Assembly (NCBI GenBank): GCA_965222485.1
Contig: CBDCUC010000040.1
Span: 682,001 to 746,000 of the forward strand
Length of the DNA stretch: 64,000 bases
Reading direction: 5' to 3'
From: CBDCUC01 sp965222485
GTDB lineage: Bacteria > Pseudomonadota > Alphaproteobacteria > Rhizobiales > Hyphomicrobiaceae
Position numbers and translations under genes: made by a program. Every line of letters begins with the position of its first letter. Position 1 is the stretch's first letter. Under the pieces are notes generated by a model. The model saw nothing but the letters and a program-made list of their open reading frames with translations. It made no database searches and was not told the DNA's origin. Positions 9,052 through 18,381 of this stretch are shown one piece after another.

Positions 9052-9540
9052 ATGGCAAATTCCGCGTCCGGTTTGGACCGCGCCGAGCTTGATGACGATG
9101 ATGCGTCACCGTTGACCGCCGGCAAAATCGTGCTTGATCAGCGCATAAACATCCTAGGCAGCGTTGATATCGATGGCGAGGTCGTCTTGTCAGGCGCAAT
9201 CGAGGGTGATGTCAGGTGTACCCGACTTCACATCAGCCGAACCGGATTGGTTAACGGAAACATCGTTGCCGAAGAGACCATCGTCGCCGGAGAGGTCGCA
9301 GGCACGATCTATTCCGATGTCATCACCTTGAAGACCGACAGCGCGGTTGAAGGTGAAATCTACCACGGCAAATTGATCTTGGAGCAGGGCTGTTACTTCG
9401 AGGGCAAGTCTCGGCGCGTGAAGGATCCGCTGGAGCTTGCCCCTCTATCGCCGTTCGAAGAACCCGAAGATGAAACAGTCGAAGAGCCTAATACCCAGGC
9501 AAGCGCCACGGTAACCGTTATCTCTCAGCTTCACGCCTGA
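9052..9540 (+). CDS. Bactofilin (DUF583) family protein
   Basis: Small cytoskeletal protein, 162 residues, of the polymer-forming bactofilin family. The middle (about residues 25-125) is a run of short beta-helix turns: LDQRINILGSVDIDGEV, LSGAIEGDVRCTRLHI, GLVNGNIVAEETIVAGEVAG, AVEGEIYHGKLIL, with the regular V/I-x-G spacing of the family; both ends are polar and probably disordered, the C-terminal one acidic. Bactofilins assemble at the inner membrane and often organise cell-wall or polysaccharide enzymes. It lies beside the glycan locus, which fits but does not prove such a link. Start chosen at ATG 9052; an in-frame TTG three codons earlier is less likely. Confidence 0.9.
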   Translation: MANSASGLDRAELDDDDASPLTAGKIVLDQRINILGSVDIDGEVVLSGAIEGDVRCTRLHISRTGLVNGNIVAEETIVAGEVAGTIYSDVITLKTDSAVEGEIYHGKLILEQGCYFEGKSRRVKDPLELAPLSPFEEPEDETVEEPNTQASATVTVISQLHA

Positions 9541-9861
9541 TCAATGCAACGGCCTTTTGGCTCGAAAAGCCGCGCAAATACATAGGTTTAACATCCAGGC
9601 ACACCTCGGCTGCGGGCTCTTGCTGCGAACGGGCGCCCGCCCCACGAGCGCCAAGCAAATTGTGCTCTGAGGCCGTCTGCCTCTACGTGCTGACGGCTTC
9701 GCGCTCTTTCGCCACTTGCGCCGCCGCGTTCGTCCACGCAAACTAAGTCCTCCACGCCTCCGGTCACCAGGTGCACGGCTCGCGATGGCTTGCGCGCTTG
9801 TGTCCGGTCTTGATCCCGCCAACAGACACTCAATCCAAATAAGAACCGGAGCCATTCACAC
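9541..9861. other. Intergenic region, nothing recognised
   Basis: 321 bases between the bactofilin and FAH-family genes, both on the plus strand. GC-rich, with short self-complementary stretches such as GGGCGCCC, but no stem followed by a T-run and no convincing reading frame. Confidence 0.45.
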
Positions 9862-10710
9862 ATGAAGCTTGTTCGATTCGGCGACGCTGGGCGCGAAAAG
9901 CCAGGACTTGTCGATGCCGATGGAAAAATCCGCGACCTGTCCGCCCACATCGACGATCTGGCTGGAGATGCGCTGGCACCGGAAAACCTTGCCAAGCTCG
10001 CCGCAATCGATCCCTCAAGCCTGCCTTTGGCCACCGATGGGGTCCGGATCGGCCCTCCGGTTGGTAATGTCAGGAACTTTATCGGCATCGGCCTCAATTA
10101 TGCAGACCATGCTGCCGAAACCGGTCTTCGCATCCCGCGCGAACCGGTGCTGTTCAACAAGATCAGCAATTGCATCGTTGGTCCGAACGATGATGTCATG
10201 GTGCCGAAGGACAGCCAGAAACTCGACTACGAAATTGAGATCGCCTTTGTTGTTGGCAAACGAGCCCGCTACGTCGAAGAATCGGAGGCCCAAGGCTACA
10301 TCGCCGGATACACAATTTGTAACGATGTCTCGGAACGCCATTTTCAAACGGAGCGCTCGGGTCAGTGGGTGAAGGGGAAAAGCTTTGAAACATTTGGCCC
10401 GCTCGGGCCCTGGCTTGTCACGCATGACAGCGTTTCGGATGTAAACAAGCTCGGCATGCGTCTTGATGTCAACGGTGAGCGCCGCCAGACCGGCAGTACC
10501 GAGACTATGGTCTTCAAGATCCCCTACATGCTCTCCTACCTCTCAAGCGTCATGGTGCTGGAGCCTGGAGACGTTGTCACCACAGGCACACCTCCAGGCG
10601 TCGCGCTGGGCATGGAAACACCGAAATGGTTGCAGCCTGGCGATGTCATGACCCTTGCGATCGATGAGCTGGGCGAACAGCGCCAGACTGTCGTGCCGTT
10701 CAAGATGTAG
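9862..10710 (+). CDS. Fumarylacetoacetate hydrolase (FAH) family protein
   Basis: Cytoplasmic Mg2+-dependent enzyme of the FAH superfamily, 282 residues. Family marks: FIGIGLNYADHAAETG (73-88), the metal-binding acids E124 and E126 in LDYEIEIAFVVG with D155 in CNDVSERHFQ, KSFETFGPLGPW, and VVTTGTPPGVALG near the C-terminus. Members cleave or isomerise 2-keto acids (acylpyruvate hydrolase, hydroxyhepta-dienedioate isomerase, and so on); family membership is sure but substrate is not. It stands alone between a bactofilin and a convergent VWA gene, so neighbours give no clue. Confidence 0.92.
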   Translation: MKLVRFGDAGREKPGLVDADGKIRDLSAHIDDLAGDALAPENLAKLAAIDPSSLPLATDGVRIGPPVGNVRNFIGIGLNYADHAAETGLRIPREPVLFNKISNCIVGPNDDVMVPKDSQKLDYEIEIAFVVGKRARYVEESEAQGYIAGYTICNDVSERHFQTERSGQWVKGKSFETFGPLGPWLVTHDSVSDVNKLGMRLDVNGERRQTGSTETMVFKIPYMLSYLSSVMVLEPGDVVTTGTPPGVALGMETPKWLQPGDVMTLAIDELGEQRQTVVPFKM

Positions 10711-10758
10711 GCAGGCCCGGCCAGCTTTCGCGTTCGGGCCCGCGAGCGAAAATAAGGC

Positions 10759-12165
10759 CTAATAAGCCTGTTGACGCTTGGCCTTATGCTGCTTGTAGCG
10801 CATGGTTTTGCGCGTCTTGGTCCACGCTTCGCCATCAAGATTGTTCGAGGCCGTTGCGTTATCTTCCTCAAGTTCCGTCAAGACATCGAGCGATGCTGCC
10901 GGAGCCGCACCTACACCCTGACCATAGTCTTCGCGTGCCGTTGCCAGATAGCGGGCGTTATCCTTGAGCAGTTTGCGAGCCGCCTTGATGTCACCTTTGT
11001 CGCGCAGCTCCACCGCTTTTTCATTGCGCTCCGTGGCAATCTGGGCCGCAACTTGGCTCATCACCGGCTTATTGATGCTTTCTTTCGCTTCGGCTTTGTC
11101 CGCGCTGATACGTGCACGAACATCAAGCTGGGATTGCTGACGCTGCCCGCTGTCAAGGTCCTGATAATCGACCATAACACTCGCGATATCAGCCTCACCA
11201 AGCGGCTGGCCGCTGGGCGCATCAAGCTCTACGACGAGGTAGCGCTCGCTGCCGCCGGTCAGCTGGTTCATCTTCATCTTGATGCGGTTTCCATCTATCT
11301 TCGCCTGCCGGCCAAGAATGCGAACTGGCTTGTACCCAATGCGGCATTCGATGATGATCTCAATGTCCTGTGCGGCAATTGAGAGCGTGTCACCAAATTC
11401 TGAATCGAATATTCTTCCAAGATCCCGCGGAGATTCGGCAAAGGCATGATTGCCGTCGCTGGCAAGCGCCAGGCGCTGCATGAGATCCTCATTGTAGTTG
11501 AGCCCAAGCCCGATCGTGGTCACCGATATCCCATCTCCGGCAAGCTCTTGACCAAGCTTGGCAAGTTCGCTCGGTGAGGATGGCCCGACGTTCGCCAGAC
11601 CATCCGACAGCAGAATGACCCGGTTAATACGATTTTCCGACAGGTATTCGCGCACCTGCCTTCCGCCTTCTTTGACGCCAGCATAAAGGGCAGTAGTCCC
11701 GCCCGCCGACAACCGTTCGATCTTGCGGGAAAGATCGTCATGCGAGGTCAGCCGGCTGGCAGCATGAAGCGTCCGCACTTGATTGTTATAAGCGACAAGT
11801 GCGACGACATCGTCCGATCCGAGTCGGGAGATTGCTTGTTCCGCTGCCTCCTTGGCCGCTGCGATGCGCGGGCCCTGCATCGACCCTGACCGGTCAAGTA
11901 CCAACGCAACATTGACTTGTGGTCTCTTTTCTCTTTCGCGCTGAGCCGCGAGCGCTTTCAGGCTCAAGCGCAGATAAACTTTGCCGCCAGACGATGAAAC
12001 GATTGAGTGGCCGAGATCGCCGGAGATCTTAACCTCGCCCGCATGAACACGGGCATTAAATCCAAATATCAGCACCAGAATGCCGAGACCGGCTAGTGTT
12101 AAACCAAATGGTGTTTCGCGCACCGCCGCCACCAGCGCGTTGCGAATAAGACGAAGTATAGACAT
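10759..12165 (-). CDS. Membrane-anchored VWA-domain protein
   Basis: 468 residues. One N-terminal hydrophobic helix (about 17-37), which could be a membrane anchor or signal sequence, then a von Willebrand factor A domain placed in the periplasm: VALVLDRSGSM gives the MIDAS motif D91-x-S93-x-S95, with GGTTALYAG supplying the threonine and LLSDGLANVGP the distal aspartate. After about residue 280 comes a beta-rich region (VRILGRQAKIDGN, GGSERYLVVELDA) and a basic, charged C-terminus. The layout resembles the YfbK-like VWA proteins. Start chosen at ATG 12165 with AGGAG nine bases upstream; the frame extends 37 codons further but those look non-coding. It follows the 1121-residue gene on the same strand after 260 bases. 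Function unknown. Confidence 0.85.
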   Translation of the reverse strand: MSILRLIRNALVAAVRETPFGLTLAGLGILVLIFGFNARVHAGEVKISGDLGHSIVSSSGGKVYLRLSLKALAAQREREKRPQVNVALVLDRSGSMQGPRIAAAKEAAEQAISRLGSDDVVALVAYNNQVRTLHAASRLTSHDDLSRKIERLSAGGTTALYAGVKEGGRQVREYLSENRINRVILLSDGLANVGPSSPSELAKLGQELAGDGISVTTIGLGLNYNEDLMQRLALASDGNHAFAESPRDLGRIFDSEFGDTLSIAAQDIEIIIECRIGYKPVRILGRQAKIDGNRIKMKMNQLTGGSERYLVVELDAPSGQPLGEADIASVMVDYQDLDSGQRQQSQLDVRARISADKAEAKESINKPVMSQVAAQIATERNEKAVELRDKGDIKAARKLLKDNARYLATAREDYGQGVGAAPAASLDVLTELEEDNATASNNLDGEAWTKTRKTMRYKQHKAKRQQAY

Positions 12166-12425
12166 TGGAGCAAAACTCCTTCGCGTGTTTGAAGCTGGAC
12201 GCGAAGCTAGGTTTGGCGCTGGGCGGAAAGAGGCAGATGTGGTGGCGGAATTAAGAAACCTGCACTTTCTTTCCAAAATTTAAGATAGTGAAGCAACAGA
12301 GCAACAGCCGCGCAACTGACGCGCCGGAACGCACGCCGTTCAACCGCAATCAGGCGAACACAAGCAACAACGGCCGGCCCCGAAACTGCTGGAACCAGCC
12401 GTGCGTGCCATCGGTCTCAAACCGC

Positions 12426-15400
12426 TTAGCTGTTGTTGTCGTTTCGGTTGAACTGAGGACGAATGACTTTCGGTAGATCTTCGTCCGGATGGCTGAGCAG
12501 GATACCTTCAATATCGCGCCATGGTTTCACCAGCGAAAGATCGCTGTTGCGAAGGTGCTCGCGAACGTTACGCAGTCTGAACAGAAGACTGTCTTCTGCC
12601 TGCCTCAGGCCCCCGTCAGATGCGGCGGCTTGCTCAAGCCCTTCTATCAAATCTTCGATGAGGCCGGCATCTGGATGAAGTAGTAGCATATGCTTGGCTT
12701 GCTCGACCTCAAGGGCAATGTCTTCTGCAACCTCTTCGCGCTGGGTTCCACGATCCTGCGGATGCACCAGCCCTTCGACCGACTGCGCGAACAATTTCTC
12801 AAACTGGCGTTCGAATGAATGAAGCTTGCCGCGCAATAAGTGGTTGTTCTTTCCTTCCGCGGCCAACGCCGTCCAAGCATCACTTGCCGCATCGATGATG
12901 TCGTCGTTGGAAATAATCTGGTCCACGCTGTCGTCTGCAAAACCAAGCGAAACCAAAATTTCCGTCCGGTAATGGCCGCTGAGCGCTTCGATGTTGAACT
13001 CAGCCTTCCCCGAAGCATAGGCGTTATCGGCACCCTCCGCGCGGTCAGGCGCGTTCAGGAGCGTGCGTGAGGGACGCTCGGAAATTCCGCGTTCAGCCTC
13101 GTTAAGCGCGCCCCCATGGCGGGGTCCATCGAGAAGCCGGCGCCCGCGCGGGTCGGGAAGCTTCGGCGTGGTTGCTGCAATCCGAGCCAACGTGCGGTAA
13201 AGCTGCCGGTGCACGAGATAGTAGTCTTCCTCGCCCTTGTCGCGGCTTTGCATCACGACGTCCATAGTCGTGCCGGCATTCAATAGATTGCGAACGACAC
13301 GTTCGTCCTCTGCCGGCACGTCGCGCATAACAACAAGCGATGAAAAGTCACCAGTGCGTCGGGTGATGGGCGTCAGGTTACGCAAAACAACCTCGGCATT
13401 ACCCCCCGGGTCGGGCTGCAGCGCGTGCGCAATGTCCTGCCTTAGATTGACCAGGCGGACGAGATCTTTGTTTTCCTCCAGCGCGCGCTTAACGACGAGA
13501 TTGAGGAACTGAACCAGTTCCGCGCGCACGAAATAGCGTTCGGGCCGATGTTCGTCGCGGTGTGCCGCTCCAATCGCCGAAGCCGCATTCAGGACTTTAA
13601 ACACCGACGCATAGCCGTCGGCTGCATGATAAGGGATGACGATTTCCTGGGTGAATCCATCGATTGGCCGGTCCGTTGGCTGCATCACGCTCAACACCCC
13701 GTGCGCGTTCTCAAACACATCCGGAAGCAGTGCGTTTTCGATCATGGCTTCAAGCTGTTTGGCCGAGTACGCTTTTCGGCTGGGCACATCCTGTAGCGGC
13801 GAGCGCACAGCGTTGGCGCCGAACAGCCCGGACATGAAGACGAGCGCGTCGATTGCAATGGCAATCGCCAAGGCGAGATAGGCCAGTCGGTTGCCATCCT
13901 GGAACGCGTTCCAGGTCACGACAAAGCGGTGTGCTTTGTCATCTCGGTTGAGCTCAGAAATGTTGATCGTGGTTCTGAGCCGGTCCGTATTAGCGCTTGG
14001 CAGGCCGGAGTCCGACAGACACTTGCGCGCAAATGCGAACAGCGCATCCGTTGAGCGCTGCTGGGCTATTCTGTCACCACCCTCGCAGGTCGCTGCAAAG
14101 GTTTCCGCACCCCTGTTGAGGGCGAACACTGTTGTTGCAGCTTCACTTGCGTATTTCGGATCGCAGTCGATCCCGCGAACTTTATCTTTGGTCGCGGGAG
14201 TGCTGGCCATGGCAGCCACAAGCTGCCCGCACTGTTGCTGAAGCTTGGCCAGTCTTTGAACGGTTGGCTGCTGGCGAAACTCCGCCTTTGCCCGTTCAAA
14301 AATCGGCAACACGCGCGAGGGATCAATCGCAGGGCCCTTTTCTTCAGCACCGGGTTGCTGAAAGGCTTGAATTCTCTGCTCCGCCGTGAGCGCCTCGCCC
14401 TCCAGCTTTGCTATCTCACCGTCAATTTGCGCAAGCTCGGCTTTGATTGTGGCCGATCTCTTGTCCAGATTTGCGAGCCTTTTTTGCGGCGAGGCGAGCC
14501 GCTCTTTGGCCACTTGCAATTGCGCCCGCACTTTTGCTTCCTCGGCCTTTGCCGCACGCCAGAATTGACCACGGCCGACTTTGCCGGATCCCTCGACGCC
14601 TTTTTCCTCGGCGAGCGTAAGAGCGCGCTTTTCATCAAGCGAGCGCTCAATCTCAAGAACAACCTGTTGCTGCTGCTGCACCGCGACGGCAAGTTGCGGT
14701 CTGTCACCGGCAAGCCTGGACAGCTCCTCGGTCATCTGGATCTTGCGCGCCTGCAGGCCGGCCTGACCGCTTTGTGCGCTGGCCATGCGTTCCTGCTGCT
14801 CGGACACCATCTGACGCCGCTCTTCCATCTTCTTGACGAAGAACTTCTCGATTTCGTCCTTGGCGCCTTGCGCTTGGCTGGCAAGCTTATCCAGCTGTGC
14901 TTCGTACTCCAGCCAGGCCTTTGTCGTGAACAGTGCCTGCTGCTCTTCAGCCCGTTGCGTTGTGATCGTTGCGCCGATGTCGGCAACAAGGCCCGCAACT
15001 TGATTCTGAGCCCTCAGTTCAGCCGCGCGCTGTCGTTCTTCTGCTGGAAAAATCGTCGAAAACAGACTGTCGAAAGAAAAGAATACTGACGTTGCCATGC
15101 AGGCAAGGAACATCACCCACAGGACGCCGTTCTTGACCATGATGCGCGCGCTTTGCACATAGTTGGCGCCAAAATCCGACTGGTGAAGCGTAATGACCAC
15201 AGCTGCCAAAACCGCGGTAATGGCGGCGTAAGCTGCAAATCTCTGAATTGTGTGAGCTTCAGGGGAGTCAAACCAGTTGGTCACTGGCTGCAGCCCGGCT
15301 TCGGCCGATGTTCCCGTCGACGACCCGCCAAACCAGATGCCAAACGAAATCATGGTGAGAAGCGCGATTAGGCCGGCGGCCGTCACATCCCAGCCGCCGC

Positions 15401-15791
15401 TGCCATTGTGGCGTTGATTCATACCGGTAGCGAAACTTTCACCGATCAGCCACGCAACGATCAGCATCACGCCTTGGATGCCGAACGTAATCATTCCCGA
15501 CAACAGCGGTTCGTTGGTGAAATTGCGCATGCCGTCCCAGGTCGTCCAGCCGGACGCCAGCGACAGCACCAACCCCGTTGCGCCGAGCAGAGCGAGGCGC
15601 CAGTTGGAGAATAAGATTGTCTCGATTGAAACTGATGCGCGCTTCCAAATGCGCGCGACGAAACCAGCGAGCACGGCCAGGATACCGATCAAAATGATTG
15701 TGCTGGACCACTGTTGCCAATTAGCGGCAAGCGTACTCATGAGGTCCGACGCATTCGCGCCGGCTCCATTGACAATTGGTACGAGGTCCAT
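12426..15791 (-). CDS. Large polytopic envelope protein with coiled coil, unknown function
   Basis: 1121 residues; I do not recognise the family. Hydrophobic helices lie near 30-48, 64-82, 100-118, 136-154, 184-203 and 221-239, then a long polar, Gln/Glu/Lys-rich, coiled-coil-like stretch (about 250-480) and an alpha-helical region with four cysteines (C521, C543, C569, C591), a seventh helix at about 635-656 and a soluble tail (657-1121). Basic residues cluster in the loops after helices 1, 3 and 5, so the positive-inside rule puts the N-terminus outside, the 240-634 coiled-coil domain in the periplasm and the tail in the cytoplasm; the four cysteines could then form disulfides. AGGAGAG sits nine bases before the ATG. 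Upstream of the VWA gene on the same strand. Confidence 0.85.
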   Translation of the reverse strand: MDLVPIVNGAGANASDLMSTLAANWQQWSSTIILIGILAVLAGFVARIWKRASVSIETILFSNWRLALLGATGLVLSLASGWTTWDGMRNFTNEPLLSGMITFGIQGVMLIVAWLIGESFATGMNQRHNGSGGWDVTAAGLIALLTMISFGIWFGGSSTGTSAEAGLQPVTNWFDSPEAHTIQRFAAYAAITAVLAAVVITLHQSDFGANYVQSARIMVKNGVLWVMFLACMATSVFFSFDSLFSTIFPAEERQRAAELRAQNQVAGLVADIGATITTQRAEEQQALFTTKAWLEYEAQLDKLASQAQGAKDEIEKFFVKKMEERRQMVSEQQERMASAQSGQAGLQARKIQMTEELSRLAGDRPQLAVAVQQQQQVVLEIERSLDEKRALTLAEEKGVEGSGKVGRGQFWRAAKAEEAKVRAQLQVAKERLASPQKRLANLDKRSATIKAELAQIDGEIAKLEGEALTAEQRIQAFQQPGAEEKGPAIDPSRVLPIFERAKAEFRQQPTVQRLAKLQQQCGQLVAAMASTPATKDKVRGIDCDPKYASEAATTVFALNRGAETFAATCEGGDRIAQQRSTDALFAFARKCLSDSGLPSANTDRLRTTINISELNRDDKAHRFVVTWNAFQDGNRLAYLALAIAIAIDALVFMSGLFGANAVRSPLQDVPSRKAYSAKQLEAMIENALLPDVFENAHGVLSVMQPTDRPIDGFTQEIVIPYHAADGYASVFKVLNAASAIGAAHRDEHRPERYFVRAELVQFLNLVVKRALEENKDLVRLVNLRQDIAHALQPDPGGNAEVVLRNLTPITRRTGDFSSLVVMRDVPAEDERVVRNLLNAGTTMDVVMQSRDKGEEDYYLVHRQLYRTLARIAATTPKLPDPRGRRLLDGPRHGGALNEAERGISERPSRTLLNAPDRAEGADNAYASGKAEFNIEALSGHYRTEILVSLGFADDSVDQIISNDDIIDAASDAWTALAAEGKNNHLLRGKLHSFERQFEKLFAQSVEGLVHPQDRGTQREEVAEDIALEVEQAKHMLLLHPDAGLIEDLIEGLEQAAASDGGLRQAEDSLLFRLRNVREHLRNSDLSLVKPWRDIEGILLSHPDEDLPKVIRPQFNRNDNNS

Positions 15792-16243
15792 GTCGTTCGC
15801 TCTCCTGCTCGCCCTAGGCTGTTGCTGTCAGCGAAGATCAGGCGCTGCGGTCCTACCGCAAAAAACCATCCGCGAGGTATATTGATCACGCCTCGCGAGA
15901 CACGCCGCTGTTAATTCTATGCCGCTCTCAACAAATTATGACACACCCTGTTCATCAATCCCCATATTTCCTGGCGATTTGTCGGCAGGAATTGGGCGCT
16001 GCAGCGATTCACGCAACAGAGTGTTTATCGGTCACACGCGGCCGTCTGCGCCGCAAATTACCCACCAACGTTATGATGCGGCACTAGTTCGCATGATCGC
16101 ACCGCACCAATTGATGCGCAAATTGCTGTCCTGACGGCAAATTGGCATTGCACCGCACAAGGACAGACCTCCACCATCATCCGGCTTGGTTGGTAAACAG
16201 GATGACCGGCCAATCACCCAAACTTAGATGCCGATATAGGTGC
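15792..16243. other. Intergenic region, nothing recognised
   Basis: 452 bases between the start of the 1121-residue gene and the end of the thiolase-like gene, both on the minus strand. It should hold the promoter of the large gene. It is visibly more AT-rich than its surroundings, but I see no gene, clear terminator or repeat. Confidence 0.45.
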
Positions 16244-17482
16244 TCACACAGCTTCGAAAAGGGTGGCAACCGCGATTCCACCGATGGCACCAAGCGCCGC
16301 AACACCGTAGCGCGGCGGCGGTTTACGACCATCTTTGCCGCCGCTGCCGTTCACAGGTGCACATGCTTCCTCATGTTCACGTCCACCGGCGCCCTGAGCG
16401 CACCCGCGTATCATGTCCGTAAACAGCCGCACCACCAGAACCGCTCCGGCGGCAGCGAAGGGATGCCCGCGCACAACCGCTCCGCCGTCTGGATTGAGAA
16501 TGGCGTCATCTAGGCCCAGGCTTGACCCAAACGCTATGGCTTGAGCTGCCGAACTCTCGCTCAACTCCACAACACCAATGTCTTTCGGGTTAAATCCGTT
16601 CATTCTGCCGTAGAGCTTCTGCATCGCTTCAACAGGCGCCGTTGCCTCGTCATGCGGCGCGACACCTGCCGAAGCGCTGGCGATCAATCGCAGGGCCCTT
16701 GGCCGGCCAAGCTCCTGCCAGACGTTTTCGCTGACGACAACCGCGATGGCTGCGCCGTCATGCATCGCGCTCGTGTTGCCCGGTGTTAGTGTGCCCTCCG
16801 GCGGCAGAAACGGTGACAACTGGCTGAGCTCTTCCAATGACGGATCTACAACCGCACTTTGGTCGCGCGCTTCTTCAGCATTTGCCCTGAGCGGCACGAT
16901 CTCGCCCACAAACCGGCGCGCATCCCGCGCGGCTGCGGCCTTGAGATAAGACTTCAGTGCCCAGGCATCCTGCTGATCACGACTGATATTCAGCTTTCTC
17001 GACAAGTCTTCGGAGGCTTCAAACAGCACGGGCTCTTCAGCCTCGTCGGCGGTTGCCGGTTCGACGCTGAGGAAATGCGGGATCTGATAGAGACTGCGCG
17101 GCTTAGCAATGCGCCATGGTGCCGTCGAGACGGATTCGGCACCTCCCGCCACGACGATGCTCGCCTCGCCTGCCGATATGGAACGGCATGCCGCAACAAT
17201 GGCATCGAGGCCAGACGCGCACTGACGGTCGATCGTGGTCGCGGCTGCGGTTTCAGGAAGCCCTGCACTGAGCGCAATGATCCTCGCCGGGTTGCCGCCC
17301 TGCAGGGCGTTTCCGATGATGATGTCTTCGACACGCGCTGCATCGATGCCGCAGTCGTCCAACGCCGCCGTGACGACAGGGGCCGTCAGCTGCTCAATAC
17401 GTCTGCTGCGGTGCAACCCGCCTACATTCCCGAGGGCTGACCTTCGGGCCGCTACGATGTAGGCGCAAGGTTGGTTAAGCAT
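16244..17482 (-). CDS. Thiolase-family protein with altered active site
   Basis: 412-residue member of the thiolase superfamily (acyl-CoA acetyltransferase fold). The nucleophile is kept: C88 in TIDRQCASGLDAIVAACRSI. H340 in GGAVVRGHPFAAAGAV is also kept. Two other usual elements are not: the NEAFA loop reads SESSA (308-312), losing the oxyanion-hole asparagine, and the C-terminal CxGGG cysteine is replaced by G398 in GVAALGAIGGIA. A stretch rich in Gly and Lys (about 362-390) interrupts the region before that. It may catalyse a different acyl-CoA reaction or be a binding protein. Compare phaA at 28927, which keeps all these residues. It stands alone; 381 bases separate it from the divergent zur. 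Confidence 0.85.
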   Translation of the reverse strand: MLNQPCAYIVAARRSALGNVGGLHRSRRIEQLTAPVVTAALDDCGIDAARVEDIIIGNALQGGNPARIIALSAGLPETAAATTIDRQCASGLDAIVAACRSISAGEASIVVAGGAESVSTAPWRIAKPRSLYQIPHFLSVEPATADEAEEPVLFEASEDLSRKLNISRDQQDAWALKSYLKAAAARDARRFVGEIVPLRANAEEARDQSAVVDPSLEELSQLSPFLPPEGTLTPGNTSAMHDGAAIAVVVSENVWQELGRPRALRLIASASAGVAPHDEATAPVEAMQKLYGRMNGFNPKDIGVVELSESSAAQAIAFGSSLGLDDAILNPDGGAVVRGHPFAAAGAVLVVRLFTDMIRGCAQGAGGREHEEACAPVNGSGGKDGRKPPPRYGVAALGAIGGIAVATLFEAV

Positions 17483-17863
17483 GGGCTAGACCATTCATGC
17501 GTTGCCAATATGAGGCGCCACCTAGCACTGACCGGGCCAGCCGTTCAGCTCTGACCACGACATGTGTCGCAACGGGGACCTGATTGGGGGCTGGTGGGGG
17601 TGCAGGCCGGAGCCAGCTACCTTTTGTTCTGCCTGATGAAAGGTGCGAATCGACGGCGGTAAGGTGCAGAAAGTATGACGCTGGACACAGCGGCGAGAAA
17701 GCCCCATTTGTAGAAGAGGTGCCTGATTTACCGGTCACCTGCCCGGCACTGCGGCCGGGACCTGCTCATTCGCCGTTTAATCTACGGCCTTTACCCGCTG
17801 GCACCCTGCGCGGAATTTAGTATTGTGACAGCGCAGTCGCAATCACGAGGAACGGCAAACAGT
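17483..17863. other. Intergenic, divergent promoter region of thiolase-like gene and zur
   Basis: 381 bases. An in-frame GTG at 17825 could extend Zur by 13 residues. I looked for a palindromic Zur operator near 17800-17860 and could not find a convincing one. No gene or terminator seen. Confidence 0.45.
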
Positions 17864-18379
17864 ATGTCCAAAGGCTTAACCAAGTCTGCCGCCGGAAAAT
17901 CCGTCGGTGATGAAGAGGACGCAAAGCTCGTTGATATAATCGACCGAGCACGCACCTCGTTTGCCGAGCAGAGCCTGCGTTTCACCGACTTGCGCGAGCA
18001 GGTGTTCACCGAGATCGCGTCGACACGCGGATCGATCGGTGCGTACGAAATCCTCGAACGCCTAGCGGAAAAGGGAACGAGACTGGCGCCAATTTCCGTG
18101 TACCGCTCCATCGATGCACTGATGGAGGCAGGTGTCATCCACCGTCTGGAAAGCAAGAATGCATTCTTCGCTTGCCGCCGTCATGAACATGGTGGGCGCG
18201 GTCGTCCCATTTTTCTATCCTGCGAGAAGTGCGGTTGCGTCACTGAGGTGTCCGCACAACCGATATTCGATAAGATCAATGAATTGTCGTCCGGTGCAGG
18301 TTTTCATGCAAAGGTAAAGTTCGTCGAAGTCTCGGGTCTATGCAGTGCATGTGAGGCGAAGGTTGAGAAGCGAGGCTGA
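17864..18379 (+). CDS. zur: Zinc uptake regulator Zur (Fur family)
   Basis: Zn2+-sensing transcriptional repressor, 171 residues from the ATG at 17864 (AGGAA upstream). A winged helix spans about 35-100 (RFTDLREQVFTEI, GAYEILERLAEKG, SVYRSIDALMEAG), followed by the metal and dimer domain with FFACRRHEHGG and two CxxC pairs, C120-C123 and C160-C163, the structural zinc site of the family. Its gene is two bases upstream of znuC and in the same operon as znuB, which identifies it as Zur rather than Fur or PerR. The first 20 residues are polar and probably flexible. Confidence 0.93.
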   Translation: MSKGLTKSAAGKSVGDEEDAKLVDIIDRARTSFAEQSLRFTDLREQVFTEIASTRGSIGAYEILERLAEKGTRLAPISVYRSIDALMEAGVIHRLESKNAFFACRRHEHGGRGRPIFLSCEKCGCVTEVSAQPIFDKINELSSGAGFHAKVKFVEVSGLCSACEAKVEKRG

Positions 18380-18381
18380 GC

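Noticed and set aside
14235..15089. Open frame of 284 codons opposite the 1121-residue gene
   Set aside because: Leu/Arg/Cys-rich mirror of the coiled-coil codons (Gln and Glu codons read backwards); not a gene.
17790..17863. Zur operator upstream of zur
   Set aside because: No palindrome near the expected ATGTTATAWYATAAC type could be found.
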